Of a DNA stretch of 64,000 bases, positions 20,246 to 29,859 are shown piece by piece. The stretch is from a virus. The stretch is taken from IMG/VR virus record IMGVR_UViG_3300008111_001025, positions 62,001 through 126,000 of that record; one strand, given 5' to 3'. The notes under the pieces were generated by a model that saw only the letters and a program-made list of their open reading frames with translations, was not told the origin of the DNA and searched no databases. A program made the translations under genes and the position numbers. Every line of letters begins with the position of its first letter. Positions within the stretch are counted from its first letter, which is position 1.

Positions 20246-21128
20246 AGTAGCGGAACAGGACATTATTTTCCTTAGTTATGACGAACCTAATGCTGAAAAA
20301 AATTATGCTGACCTATGTGCAAAAGTTCCTTGGGCAAAAAGAGTTCATGGAGTTAAGGGCAGCGACGCCGCACACAAAGCATGTGCCGCACTAAGCGAAA
20401 CAGAATACTTTGTTACTGTAGATGCTGATAATATAATTGATCCAAAATTTCTTGACATTGAAGTAGACTTAGCAGAATTAGGTCTCACTACTGAGCATGT
20501 GTTTAGTTGGTGCGGAAAAGTTCACGTCAACGGCCTTATGTATGGCAATGGTGGTTTAAAAATGTGGACACGTAAATTTGTTAATAATATGCGTACACAC
20601 GAAAATTCAGCAGTTGACGACGAAAAGGGAAAAGTAGAATTTTGTTTTGACGAAAAGTATTATCAGTTCAACGACAGTTATTCAGAAAGTTTTACTAATG
20701 CAACACCTTTTCAAGCCTGGCGAGCAGGATTCCGCGAAGGTGTTAAAATGAGCCTCAACCAAGGCACTAAAACTACTGATATAAAAAAGGTGTGGTGGCA
20801 AAATTATCAACGATTACTTATATGGTGCAATATTGGTGTAGACGTTGATAACGGCATTTGGAGTACAATAGGTGCTCGAGAAGGTTGTTACATGACTAAT
20901 TGTACTGACTGGGATTATGCACAGGTGCGCGACTTTGAATATTTAACTGAGTATTGGAAAGAAAAGGGATACGGTCCTACAACAGATACTTCTGATTATT
21001 TTAATTGGTTAGGTACTGAACTTAAACACAAGTGCGGTTTAGAAGTTTCCAATATTGATAGTGACGGTTCAAAATTTTTCAAGACGGTGTATCAAAACAC
21101 GCCAAGAATAATTAAAAGGGCAAAATGA
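20235..21128 (+). CDS. GT-A-like glycosyltransferase, DAD motif (297 aa)
   Basis: The N-terminus IIFLSYDEPNAEKNY, then AKRVHGVKG, then TVDADNIID (DAD at 63-65) looks like a GT-A glycosyltransferase core with a metal-binding motif. A YGNGGLKMW segment and TPFQAWRAGFREGVK follow. The gene at 29860 shares all these landmarks in the same order (IIFISYQEPYADINW, AKRVHGVKG, VVDADA, YGYGGVK, DPFNTWKSAFRECVK), so they form a family. Start overlaps the preceding gene and the end overlaps a radical-SAM gene by an ATGA-type junction. Acceptor unknown. Confidence 0.62.
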   Translation: MKIKVAEQDIIFLSYDEPNAEKNYADLCAKVPWAKRVHGVKGSDAAHKACAALSETEYFVTVDADNIIDPKFLDIEVDLAELGLTTEHVFSWCGKVHVNGLMYGNGGLKMWTRKFVNNMRTHENSAVDDEKGKVEFCFDEKYYQFNDSYSESFTNATPFQAWRAGFREGVKMSLNQGTKTTDIKKVWWQNYQRLLIWCNIGVDVDNGIWSTIGAREGCYMTNCTDWDYAQVRDFEYLTEYWKEKGYGPTTDTSDYFNWLGTELKHKCGLEVSNIDSDGSKFFKTVYQNTPRIIKRAK

Positions 21129-22507
21129 GCAACGAGCAAAAAATACAAATACTCAAAGATAAACGAGATAAAATTAACTCAGTAAGTTGTAGTTTTTGCA
21201 CAGCTAAATGGTTACAAACAACTTTATATCTGCAAAACGGTTACAATCACAGTTGCCATCATCCTGCTCCTCATAAGATTCCTCTCGAAGAAGTACTAGC
21301 AGATCCTGCGGCATTGCATAACAGTAAATTTAAAAAAAGCCAACGTGAACTGATGCTCAAAGGCGAGCGACCTAGTGAGTGTGATTATTGTTGGAACATA
21401 GAAGATTTAAATAAAGATTATTTTAGCGATAGGCATTATAAAACATCGGATTACTGGGCATGGGATAAATTTGATCAAATTGCTAACAGCGACCCTAATG
21501 ATAATGTTTATCCTAGTTATTTAGAAATTAGTTTTTCCAATGCATGTAATTTTGCGTGTATTTACTGTAGTCCTGAAATTTCATCTAAATGGATGGAAGA
21601 TATACAACAGAACGGGTCTTACCCAGTTAAGAATGGAGCTCATCATTTAGGCTGGTTAAAACAAGTGGGACGTTATCCGTATGCACATCACGATGAGAAT
21701 CCGTATGTAGACGCTTTCTGGAAATGGTTTCCAGAAACGTTACCGCATTTAAAAGTGTTGCGTATTACAGGCGGTGAACCAACTATGAGTAAAGACTTAT
21801 GGAAATTATTAGATTACTTAATTGAAAACCCGCAGCCTGAATTAGAATTAGCTATTAACACTAACATGTGTGTGCCTGATGTATTAATTGAAAAATTAAT
21901 TAATAAAATTAATAGCTTACGAGGTGTGATAAAGCGTTTAGATATTTACACTAGTCTTGAAAGCACTGGATCTCAGGCAGAATATGCAAGAGACGGATTA
22001 GACATCAGTGTATGGCAGCAGAATGTTTGTAAAGTATTAGATAATACGCAATCAACAGTGGCTATAATGACCACTGTTAACATATTAAGTTTACCTACCT
22101 TTGTAGATTTTATAGAACTAGTAATGCAGTTACGTAAAGATTACAATACAAACTTTGAACATAATCGAATTCCGCTCAGTATAAATTATCTAAGATGGCC
22201 ACCACATTTGCAATGCACTCTTTTAGATAAAGAAGAAAGACAGCAGTATGCAGATGATATCTATGTAGCTTGTGAAAAATGGCTGAAATATTATAGCTTA
22301 GAAAAGTATGCTCGAATCTATTTAGAAGAATGGGATCAAATACAAAGATTTTGTGATTACTTACGCACAGCAGAACCAGCAGTAGAACACAGACAGGACT
22401 TTGTAAGATACATACAAGAGTATAATTTTAGAAGAAACAAATCGTTTACTAAGATATTTCCTGAATTCAAAAACTTATTAAAGGAATGGGATGCCCAAGA
22501 AGCCTGA
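21125..22507 (+). CDS. Radical SAM enzyme with N-terminal auxiliary cysteine module (460 aa)
   Basis: CNFACIYC at 141-148 gives the CxxxCxxC ligands for the 4Fe-4S cluster that splits S-adenosylmethionine. ITGGEP with GGEP at 216-219 is the SAM-binding motif. Before the core lie cysteines at 22, 25, 44, 86 and 89 in the order CSFC, SCHHPAPH, GERPSECDYCW, a SPASM/twitch-like auxiliary-cluster module placed N-terminally. A HHDENPYVDAFWKW insertion precedes GGEP. The next gene is a close paralogue with the same layout. Known SPASM/twitch enzymes often modify peptides or sugars; the substrate here is unknown. Coupled to the upstream transferase by a 4-bp overlap. Confidence 0.85.
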   Translation: MSNEQKIQILKDKRDKINSVSCSFCTAKWLQTTLYLQNGYNHSCHHPAPHKIPLEEVLADPAALHNSKFKKSQRELMLKGERPSECDYCWNIEDLNKDYFSDRHYKTSDYWAWDKFDQIANSDPNDNVYPSYLEISFSNACNFACIYCSPEISSKWMEDIQQNGSYPVKNGAHHLGWLKQVGRYPYAHHDENPYVDAFWKWFPETLPHLKVLRITGGEPTMSKDLWKLLDYLIENPQPELELAINTNMCVPDVLIEKLINKINSLRGVIKRLDIYTSLESTGSQAEYARDGLDISVWQQNVCKVLDNTQSTVAIMTTVNILSLPTFVDFIELVMQLRKDYNTNFEHNRIPLSINYLRWPPHLQCTLLDKEERQQYADDIYVACEKWLKYYSLEKYARIYLEEWDQIQRFCDYLRTAEPAVEHRQDFVRYIQEYNFRRNKSFTKIFPEFKNLLKEWDAQEA

Positions 22508-23939
22508 AGAAGATTTAAAGCAATATAGAGAACGTGTTCTAGACACTAAGAGCACCAGCTTCTGCGGAGCAAAATGGTATAATGCTACTACATGGCTAGG
22601 TAGTGGTACCACAGCAAGTTGCCATCATCCTCCAGCACATAAAATTCCAATAGAGGAAATTAAACGTAATTACACTGCTATTCATAATACTGAACATAAA
22701 AAAGAAATGCGTCGAATGATGCAGTCTGGCGAACGCCCTCGCGAGTGTGAGTACTGTTGGAAAATGGAAGACATGGGCAAAGATGCTGTTAGTGATCGAA
22801 CATTTAAAAGTATCATTTATACTGATGAAGAACTACAACAGGCGTTTGATGCAGACATAAACGAAAATACTAATTTAAAAACTTTTGAAATTGCATTTGA
22901 TAGGGTATGTAATCTTGCCTGTTCATATTGTAATGCTAGTTTCTCAACTACATGGGCAAAGGATATTAAAAACAACGGTCCTTATATTAATCTTGTAAGT
23001 GACGGCGCAGGCGCATTTCATCACGATGGATCTTGGGCACAGCCTTACAAAGACGATGAAGATAATCCCTATGTACAAGCATTTTGGAAATGGTGGGATA
23101 ACGGACTATCAGAAAGTCTACAAGAGTTACGAATCACAGGCGGCGAACCTCTAATGAGTGGTAACACATGGAAATTATTTGATTGGTTTGAAGCGCAAAA
23201 CAGTGATATGAGATTTGCTATTAACAGTAACTTAATTGCAAAGTCTGATATTATAGATAAGTTAATTGCTAAATCAAAAAATATTAAACACTTTGATTTG
23301 TACACAAGTTGCGAAGCAGTAGGCGATCAAGCAGAATACATACGTGATGGTCTAGATTATCAACTATGGAAAACAAATCTAAAAAGAATTCTTACAGAAG
23401 CAAACTATAAAGGTGTACACATAATGATGACTATTAATAGTTTATCTTTGTTTAGTATTACTGAATTTCTTGACGAAATGTACCAGCTAAAAGAAATGAC
23501 ACAAAGTAGAACTCCTACTGTTAGTTTAAATCTGTTAAGATTTCCTAGTTTTCAAAGTCCGTTGGCACTACCTAATCATATTAAAGATCATTGCCATAAA
23601 AAGCTGTCAACATGGTATGCGCAAAATAAAGACCTACCAGGTTGGCACGAATTTGAACGTGCAAGTATTGAAAGATTAATTGATTATCTTGTTACAGTAG
23701 ATGCACCTCATCGCAGAACAAGTAATCCTATTACACTGTGGAGAGACTTTAAAACTTTTTATCAGCAGTACGATCAGCGCAGATCAAAATCCATATATGT
23801 ATTTCCTAAAATTTTAACAGATTGGATTGATACTATACCTGATACAGACATAGCAATAAAAGAGTTAGCAGACAAAGAAGGCTGGGTGTTAACACCTGAC
23901 TCAAGGAACATTGATGATCCTATTGCGACCTACAATTAA
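22491..23939 (+). CDS. Radical SAM enzyme, paralogue of preceding (482 aa)
   Basis: CNLACSYC at 140-147 and ITGGEP (GGEP 217-220) mark the radical-SAM core. The N-terminal auxiliary module repeats that of the previous gene: C25, SCHHPPAHKIP around C44, and GERPRECEYCW with C86 and C89. The spacing between all of these is nearly identical in the two proteins, so this is a tandem duplication. Starts 17 bp inside the upstream gene. Two adjacent related enzymes may act on successive positions of one substrate or form a heterodimer; both are inferences. Confidence 0.85.
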   Translation: MPKKPEEDLKQYRERVLDTKSTSFCGAKWYNATTWLGSGTTASCHHPPAHKIPIEEIKRNYTAIHNTEHKKEMRRMMQSGERPRECEYCWKMEDMGKDAVSDRTFKSIIYTDEELQQAFDADINENTNLKTFEIAFDRVCNLACSYCNASFSTTWAKDIKNNGPYINLVSDGAGAFHHDGSWAQPYKDDEDNPYVQAFWKWWDNGLSESLQELRITGGEPLMSGNTWKLFDWFEAQNSDMRFAINSNLIAKSDIIDKLIAKSKNIKHFDLYTSCEAVGDQAEYIRDGLDYQLWKTNLKRILTEANYKGVHIMMTINSLSLFSITEFLDEMYQLKEMTQSRTPTVSLNLLRFPSFQSPLALPNHIKDHCHKKLSTWYAQNKDLPGWHEFERASIERLIDYLVTVDAPHRRTSNPITLWRDFKTFYQQYDQRRSKSIYVFPKILTDWIDTIPDTDIAIKELADKEGWVLTPDSRNIDDPIATYN

Positions 23940-25206
23940 TTTATATTACGATAATATTGTTAACGGAATACCTGTTCCTAACGGCATAACACGATATAAA
24001 ATTAATAAACAGTACGATATTCCAGTGATGTCTAGTTTAGAATACAGTGATCAAGTCCTTAAAACTACGTATTTTTATAATGTAATGAAGGCAAACGAAG
24101 TCACAGTTAATTTGTTTACTAAAAGAGATATGGCGTCAAATTTATTTTATCCATTGGAGCTTTCAAAAACAGCAATACGGAATCGTCTTATTGATATTAT
24201 TCCGGAAAAGACATTAACTCGTATTAAAAAACGAAAAATGAAATTATTATTACTTTATCAACAATGGATAGGTGATTATAACTTTATGCAAAATCTTAAA
24301 GAAAGAATTGATGTATTAATTCGAAACGGAGTTCCTACTGATCAAATTTATTTAATAACCGGTGATATTAATTGTTCCTATCAGGAATTATTTGACAAGG
24401 TTAAAGTATTTGGTATTGATTGGTGGCAAATTGCTTATCAACTAACTTGTAAATCTAAGTATCAAAATATTGATTATCATTGGGTCACATTTTTACTAGA
24501 TGATGAAGTGCGTGAAAGTTTTGATATCAATAATTGGAATAATCCCAGTTTACTATTTACAGCATTAACTGGTGAATCGTCAATGCATTCACTGGCTACT
24601 ATTACTGAACTAGAATCTAGAGAATTATTAGATAAAGGTTGCTATGAATTTAATGTTAAGAAAAACAAAAATCTAAATTTAGATAGTAAAATATTTACTA
24701 ATGAGTCATTGTTAAATAACAAACAGTCAAAAAAAGATATAATTAATAATTTATTATCATCTGAGACAACTATCGCAAATATATCGGAGTCATTAGAAGA
24801 CAGTCTATTTGCAATTGTAGCAGAGCCGTTCACACCTATGATGGATAAAACGTATCTGTCAGAAACAAATGCACTATGGGTATCGCCAAATATATGGAAC
24901 GCTATTGCTCAAGGTTATCCTTTTATGGTAGTAGGAAGTTTATCTACTATGCGTTATCTTAATAACGAAGGATATTTTAGTTATGTAGATCTGTTTAATG
25001 AAACATATGATAGTGTTAGTGATTTAAAAATTAAATTAAATTTAATAATGACTGAAGTTGACAGATTATCTAAATTGTCTAAAGAAGAAATTAATGATCG
25101 TATAATTTTAACAAAACCATTTATCGAGGCCAATAAGAAAAAGTTTTATGATAAAAAACACACTTGGAAATTTTACGACCTTTTCAAAGAAATGCAATAT
25201 GAATAA
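23914..25206 (+). CDS. Uncharacterised protein, possible GT-B-like C-terminal half (430 aa)
   Basis: ATG 23914 is chosen because an AAGGA element lies just upstream; a TTG at 23911 is the alternative. The C-terminal part has AIVAEPFTP, LSETNALWVSPNIWNAIAQGYPFMVVG and MRYLNNEGYFSY. This echoes the ISEGPN, ITEKTWRT, HPFIFAG, FRYIKxLGF series seen more clearly in the genes at 54497 and 56663, where it resembles the acceptor-end motif of GT10-like enzymes. The TEK core is not conserved here. A transferase role is possible but weak. It lies between radical-SAM genes with overlaps on both sides. Confidence 0.6.
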   Translation: MILLRPTINLYYDNIVNGIPVPNGITRYKINKQYDIPVMSSLEYSDQVLKTTYFYNVMKANEVTVNLFTKRDMASNLFYPLELSKTAIRNRLIDIIPEKTLTRIKKRKMKLLLLYQQWIGDYNFMQNLKERIDVLIRNGVPTDQIYLITGDINCSYQELFDKVKVFGIDWWQIAYQLTCKSKYQNIDYHWVTFLLDDEVRESFDINNWNNPSLLFTALTGESSMHSLATITELESRELLDKGCYEFNVKKNKNLNLDSKIFTNESLLNNKQSKKDIINNLLSSETTIANISESLEDSLFAIVAEPFTPMMDKTYLSETNALWVSPNIWNAIAQGYPFMVVGSLSTMRYLNNEGYFSYVDLFNETYDSVSDLKIKLNLIMTEVDRLSKLSKEEINDRIILTKPFIEANKKKFYDKKHTWKFYDLFKEMQYE

Positions 25207-26458
25207 AGATTTTAATAATTTTTGTGTAGCACCCTGGATGCACTTGCACGTCATCAACGACGGTAGAGCTTTTGCATGTTGTCAAACCCCATTAAAAAAC
25301 GAAAATAGTTTTGGAAATGTAAAAACTCAAAAACTTATAGAAATTGTTAATAGTGATCAAGCTAAAGTAATGAGGAAAAATATGCTTGAAGGCAAGCCTC
25401 TGCCTACTGCTTGTGAAAGATGTACTTCTAAAGAAGCTGTTGGACTTAATAGTATGCGAACAGGCTTTAATGATAGATGGTATGCAGAAATGCAACCGTT
25501 AATTGAACAAACAGATATAGACGGTGCCATTCCTTCATTGCAATTAAAATACTGGGATTTTAGATTTAGTAACTATTGTAATCTAGCTTGCACAACATGT
25601 TCACCACTGTTTAGTACACAGTGGGCATCTGATTGGATTAAACTACATCCTGGATACGACAAATATTCTGAAACAAGATTAATTGATTTAGAAAAAGCAG
25701 ATTTATTTTGGGACGACATTGCACAAAATTTAGATACAATGAAGCAGATACATTTTGCAGGTGGCGAACCACTAATGATGCCTGAACATTGGAAAATTTT
25801 AAAACTACTTGATGAACGTAAAAAATATGACATTGAATTAAGATACAGTACCAATGGGACCACGTTAGGTAGAGATAAAGACAATGTATTAGATTATTGG
25901 AAAAAATTTAAACATGTACATTTAAGTTTGAGCATCGATGGCGAAGGTGATGCATTTGAATATATCAGATATAAAGGTAACTGGAAATCTACATTTGAAA
26001 ATTTAAAACGTATACGAGAAAGCGGAGTAGTTGATTATTGGTTTCATCCTACAGTGAGTATATTAAATATATTTAGATTAACAGAATTGCATGAAGTTTT
26101 ACATAAAGCAGATCTTATGCCTTTAAAATCAATACACAAGCACATGGGCTTCAACATTGAAAATTATTGGGTTGATAGATTTCACCTGAATCCTTTGTTT
26201 ACTCCTGATTATTATAGTATAACAGTTCTTCCTGCCCATTTAAAAGATCAAGCCGCTGAAAAAATAACAAAGTATGGCAAGAAGCTTGAGGCTGACACAG
26301 CAATACCTTTTAGCGGTTGGCAAAATATTATTGATTTTATGTATAGTGAAGATCGCAGCATACTATTTGAAAAGTTTAAATGGAAATCGCAACAGATTGA
26401 TACTATTCGAAACAATGATGTTTTTGCATTTAATCCGGAGCTTATCAATGTTAAATAA
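25199..26458 (+). CDS. Radical SAM enzyme with N-terminal SPASM/twitch-like module (419 aa)
   Basis: The start is placed at ATG 25199, 8 bp inside the upstream gene; a longer frame to 25148 would lie entirely within that gene. The N-terminal module has C9 (FCVAPWMHLHV), CC at 27-28 and ACERC at 72-75. The core CNLACTTC (127, 131, 134) and FAGGEP (GGE 188-190) follow, then an LSIDGEG strand. The FCxxPWxH-CC-CxxC order is that of a SPASM domain, but placed ahead of the core. The 33072, 38163 and 49512 genes share this layout. Substrate unknown. Confidence 0.85.
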   Translation: MNKDFNNFCVAPWMHLHVINDGRAFACCQTPLKNENSFGNVKTQKLIEIVNSDQAKVMRKNMLEGKPLPTACERCTSKEAVGLNSMRTGFNDRWYAEMQPLIEQTDIDGAIPSLQLKYWDFRFSNYCNLACTTCSPLFSTQWASDWIKLHPGYDKYSETRLIDLEKADLFWDDIAQNLDTMKQIHFAGGEPLMMPEHWKILKLLDERKKYDIELRYSTNGTTLGRDKDNVLDYWKKFKHVHLSLSIDGEGDAFEYIRYKGNWKSTFENLKRIRESGVVDYWFHPTVSILNIFRLTELHEVLHKADLMPLKSIHKHMGFNIENYWVDRFHLNPLFTPDYYSITVLPAHLKDQAAEKITKYGKKLEADTAIPFSGWQNIIDFMYSEDRSILFEKFKWKSQQIDTIRNNDVFAFNPELINVK

Positions 26459-27299
26459 AATAAAAAAATATATAAGAGGTTTAACTCTTGAAGAGTATAT
26501 AAAATATGTAAAAACATCATCAAGTCATGTTAATAGTATTGACGACCTTGCACAATTTGGTATTAAAAAATCAGTATGGTCTAAAGATGACTATGAGCGC
26601 GGCTATACAACTGTACTAGGTATGAATTCAGCAGAGGAAAAAATAGTAAAACCTGGAGATTGGGAGTACGTTATCAATAGATACAATTTTAGAGAAATAT
26701 GGGACTTTAATTCTCCTAGACCTAAAATTGGATTTTTTGGTTGTAGTTTTACATTTGGTGAAGGTATAGAATATAAAGATACATTTGTTAGTATGGTTTC
26801 AAAGCAGTTTGACCTTAATTGTTTTAATTTAGCTATAGGTGGATCTTCTTTACAAAGGGTGGCAAAAACGTTTAGTGCTGCCTCTAAAGTAATAGATCTT
26901 GATTATGCTGTGTTTACCTTGCCGCAATGGCATAGACAAATGTATCTTGACGATCAAGGTAAAATTGTTAATCTTATACCCCAATGGCCGCATCAACAGT
27001 ATGAAGAATTAAGTAATCAGCTTACTGCTTTAGACGAGGAATATTATATAGTACAAGCAGTATCTTATGTAAACTGGATACATGATTTAGCAGAACATAA
27101 AAATATAAAAATAATTTTATGTTCTTGGGATTATCCACTAAACGATTTATGTGAGGTTATGTACCCTAATGAAACAATAAAACCTTTTCCTAATATTGAT
27201 GATAAATGCGCTAGAGATAAAATGCATCCTGGTATACGTTCTCAACATGCACATGCAGAGCAAATTAAAAGAGCAATATATGATAGAGCTTGGTTTTAG
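26448..27299 (+). CDS. SGNH-hydrolase-like protein (283 aa)
   Basis: Start at ATG 26448, 7 nt after GGAG at 26437-26440 and overlapping the radical-SAM stop. FFGCSFTFGEG places a candidate nucleophile Ser at residue 100 (block I of SGNH/GDSL hydrolases). NLAIGGSS near 127-134 fits block II, and DKMHPG near the C-terminus fits the Asp-x-x-His block. Members of this superfamily remove or transfer acyl groups, including O-acetyl groups on glycans. Three more relatives lie in the island. A longer N-terminal extension (about 90 residues) sets it apart from the other copies. Confidence 0.75.
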   Translation: MLNKIKKYIRGLTLEEYIKYVKTSSSHVNSIDDLAQFGIKKSVWSKDDYERGYTTVLGMNSAEEKIVKPGDWEYVINRYNFREIWDFNSPRPKIGFFGCSFTFGEGIEYKDTFVSMVSKQFDLNCFNLAIGGSSLQRVAKTFSAASKVIDLDYAVFTLPQWHRQMYLDDQGKIVNLIPQWPHQQYEELSNQLTALDEEYYIVQAVSYVNWIHDLAEHKNIKIILCSWDYPLNDLCEVMYPNETIKPFPNIDDKCARDKMHPGIRSQHAHAEQIKRAIYDRAWF

Positions 27300-28242
27300 A
27301 AATAAAGATAATCAAATAAAATATCTTCAGATTAAACCTGATGATACAGCATTGGCATCTGCATGGACTAAACAATTAGATCATTTATTACTAACACATA
27401 ATAACAAAATATTTCAAAAGAATTTTAGTTTGTTAGGGTTTCATAACGATTGCAGAACGCGAGAACATATTTGTAATGATTTAGATAGGAGTATCCAAAC
27501 AATAAATTATTATAAAGCATATAGAATTAATGAAGATTTTAGTTCTTTAAGATACGAACACAATCAAGATCTTCTTAATGTTCTACATCATCATTTTGAA
27601 ATAACACAAGGACAATTATGGAAACCAGGTACTGTTTTAGCTAAAGCTAATGGGGAAACAAGAAATGCAATATCTATGCTTAACCATTGTTGCCATGAAT
27701 TAGAGGCATGGTATGAAACAGAAAAAAATAGCCCTGAATGGACCAACGGATATTTTTATTATAATGTACTTGGAGTAACAGATCGTATTGAAATTCCTCT
27801 AGAAGAAAAACGAAATTTTACTAGAGACATTACTGATGGTTTAGTTTATCTTCATTATGCGCAAACAGGCAAGACATGGTACGAAGCATATCTTGACAAT
27901 GATAATATAGTAGAAGCAAATGGCATTTCAGAACACAGAATAATCAGCGGCGAGTTTAATTGTTACTTTGGAACAGGCTATGAATTGCCTATGGATGACA
28001 ATTTTACAAAATGGTTAGAAGCAAGAGGAGTAGATCCTACAGACGAACAGCTTGCACTTGGTTATGCACCTGTGGGAAAAATTATTGATATGCCATATAC
28101 TGAGGCAGTAGATTTTTTTAAAGAATATACAGATTTTTACTCAATTGAATTTAATAAAAAACGCATAGAATACGACTACAGACATACTGATATTGGTTAT
28201 TTTCCTATGTTAGAACGTATGTGGAGTAAATGGAATGGCTAA
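27280..28242 (+). CDS. Uncharacterised protein (320 aa)
   Basis: Start at ATG 27280, inside the last codons of the SGNH-like gene; an upstream start at 27196 would create a long overlap. No domain recognised. It has paired His residues (LHHHFEITQGQLWKPG) and HCCHELEAWYE, possible metal ligands, in an otherwise acidic soluble protein. A GEFNCYFGTGYELPMDD segment near residue 222 and VGKIIDMPYTEA near 265 are good alignment handles. The ATG of the next frame overlaps its stop. Role unknown; placement suggests the same pathway. Confidence 0.65.
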   Translation: MIELGFRNKDNQIKYLQIKPDDTALASAWTKQLDHLLLTHNNKIFQKNFSLLGFHNDCRTREHICNDLDRSIQTINYYKAYRINEDFSSLRYEHNQDLLNVLHHHFEITQGQLWKPGTVLAKANGETRNAISMLNHCCHELEAWYETEKNSPEWTNGYFYYNVLGVTDRIEIPLEEKRNFTRDITDGLVYLHYAQTGKTWYEAYLDNDNIVEANGISEHRIISGEFNCYFGTGYELPMDDNFTKWLEARGVDPTDEQLALGYAPVGKIIDMPYTEAVDFFKEYTDFYSIEFNKKRIEYDYRHTDIGYFPMLERMWSKWNG

Positions 28243-28874
28243 TTTTATTAATGGTATATGGGAAAATGCTGGAAATGAATTTTGGAATATTAAGAAACCT
28301 GACGAAATATTAGGTATAGCTCGTGTGTCTACTTACACATGGATTTTTTACTGAAGGCGGTCTAAGAAAGCCAGTTGGGGTTCATTGGAGTCCTGTGTCT
28401 CTTGACTGGAGAATACATCCGGGTGGAACAAGACAAGCAATTATAAAATATTTTGCACCCGATGAAATAGATTGTCTTTGTTTTAATACAGGCGGTCAAC
28501 CTATGCAATTTATAAAAGAATTTAACACAGTAGAAGAAATTGCTGAATATACTAATAGCTCTAAAGTTTTTTTAGTAGTTACAGATGAACGCGGTCATTA
28601 TATACCGCATGTTCATTTAGATGGATTTACTATTAAACCTGCAATGGTCGAGACACATGCACAGATGAAAAAGTTTTTTAGAAAAACTAAGATTGAAGCT
28701 AATTTTGATTTAGCTGAGTTAGGATATGATGAAACAAAAATATTAAAAACTGAAAAAAAACGCATAAAAATAACTATTGAAGATCAGTCTATGGATACAA
28801 AGGTAAAAGCAATGCTACTATTACCGTCGTTTAATAATTTTGAAGGACATGGAGTTAAAATTGAGCGTACCTAA
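28235..28874 (+). CDS. Uncharacterised gene with apparent frameshift at a T6 run
   Basis: An ATG at 28235 overlaps the upstream stop and opens 39 codons to a TGA at 28352-28354. The rest of the protein lies one base ahead in another frame, which is closed upstream by TAG at 28317. Removing one T from the six-T run at 28344-28349 joins the two halves as TYTWIF then TEGGLRKPVG. The second half carries HWSPV, WRIHPGGTRQ and PHVHLDGF. This could be a sequencing or assembly indel, true inactivation, or a programmed shift. A GTG at 28323 would start the second frame alone but lacks a ribosome-binding site. No function assigned. Confidence 0.6.
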
Positions 28875-29844
28875 TCTAGAACGTGCAGTAGTTGAAGTTT
28901 TTGGGGGATGTAATTATACCTGTCAAATGTGTCCACAGACTGAAGGTAGAGGCAAGGCCTGGACACGTAAAATGCCACTTAATATGTTTGAAAATATATT
29001 AGATCAGTTACCAGGTAATCCAGTTATTAATCTTGAAGGTAGTGGCGAACCTACTCTTGCTAAAGATTTGCCTTTGTACATAGAAGCATGCACTAAACGA
29101 AATTTTCCTAGTTTTATGTATACTAATGGAAGTTTTTTCAGCGGTCATTTCATGCAAGATTGTGTAGACGCTGGACTAAGTTTTGCAAGATTTAGCTGTA
29201 TTGGATACAATAAAGAAAAATATCGTGAGTGGATGAATGTTGATAATTTTGATTTACTAAAGACCAATGTAATAAAGGCCAAAGAGTATATTAAAAAATC
29301 TAACAGCAAATGTATACTGTCTAGTTATCATTTGATATTAGATAATACGCAAATAGATTACGAAGTTGAACAGTACCGTAATAATTTTATTGGCCCAACT
29401 GGAACGTTAGGATACATATGGAAAATGCACAACTGGAGTGGCAATTATACTCCTGTATATTTTAGAGATCCTAAAAAACGTAGAACTTGTGGTAGACCAT
29501 TTGCTCCTGAAATTACAATCCGAGCCGGTGGCAATAATGGTCTTACAGGCGCAGTTACTTCGTGTTGTCAAACAATGGGTCCACCAAACGAAAGTTTAAG
29601 TGTGCTAGGACATGTAGAAACACAATCAATAGAAGAAATATGGAACGGAGAAGCATACAATAAATTACGTGATGCACATGCTAACAAAAATTTTGATAGT
29701 ATTGATTACTGTAAGAATTGTGATTTTTTATACGACGACCCCGAGGTGTTAGTTTGGAGTAACGACAAAGCAGCATCACTAGATCATATGCTTGGAACTA
29801 ATTTTAGTCTTAAAGACTTTATGGTTGACAATACTTTAAAATAA
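28849..29844 (+). CDS. Radical SAM enzyme with C-terminal SPASM-like cysteines (331 aa)
   Basis: CNYTCQMC at 21-28 gives the cluster ligands. The usual GGEP is replaced by LEGSGEP, then TLAKD. C-terminal cysteines (TCGRPFAPE, TSCCQTMG, YCKNC) with SIEEIWNG between them form a normally placed SPASM domain. ATG 28849 is used; the alternative TTG at 28861 has a better-spaced GGAG (28851-28854) and would trim four residues. SPASM enzymes of this size (about 330 residues) include peptide and aminoglycoside modifiers. Overlaps the preceding gene by 26 bp. Confidence 0.83.
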   Translation: MELKLSVPNLERAVVEVFGGCNYTCQMCPQTEGRGKAWTRKMPLNMFENILDQLPGNPVINLEGSGEPTLAKDLPLYIEACTKRNFPSFMYTNGSFFSGHFMQDCVDAGLSFARFSCIGYNKEKYREWMNVDNFDLLKTNVIKAKEYIKKSNSKCILSSYHLILDNTQIDYEVEQYRNNFIGPTGTLGYIWKMHNWSGNYTPVYFRDPKKRRTCGRPFAPEITIRAGGNNGLTGAVTSCCQTMGPPNESLSVLGHVETQSIEEIWNGEAYNKLRDAHANKNFDSIDYCKNCDFLYDDPEVLVWSNDKAASLDHMLGTNFSLKDFMVDNTLK

Positions 29845-29853
29845 TAGTATAAT
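29825..29853 (+). promoter_or_regulatory. Perfect consensus sigma70 promoter, likely leaderless
   Basis: TTGACA at 29825-29830 (inside the end of the radical-SAM gene) and TATAAT at 29848-29853 are exactly 17 bp apart. The expected start site, 6-8 nt downstream, coincides with the ATG at 29860. No Shine-Dalgarno fits in the gap. A leaderless early transcript is implied if the promoter is used. Confidence 0.65.
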
Positions 29854-29859
29854 AATAAT

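Noticed and set aside
28323-28874. Separate gene starting at GTG 28323
   Set aside because: No ribosome-binding site; the sequence from 28235 in the other frame joins it if one T is removed, and the frame is closed upstream by TAG 28317. A single frameshifted gene is preferred.
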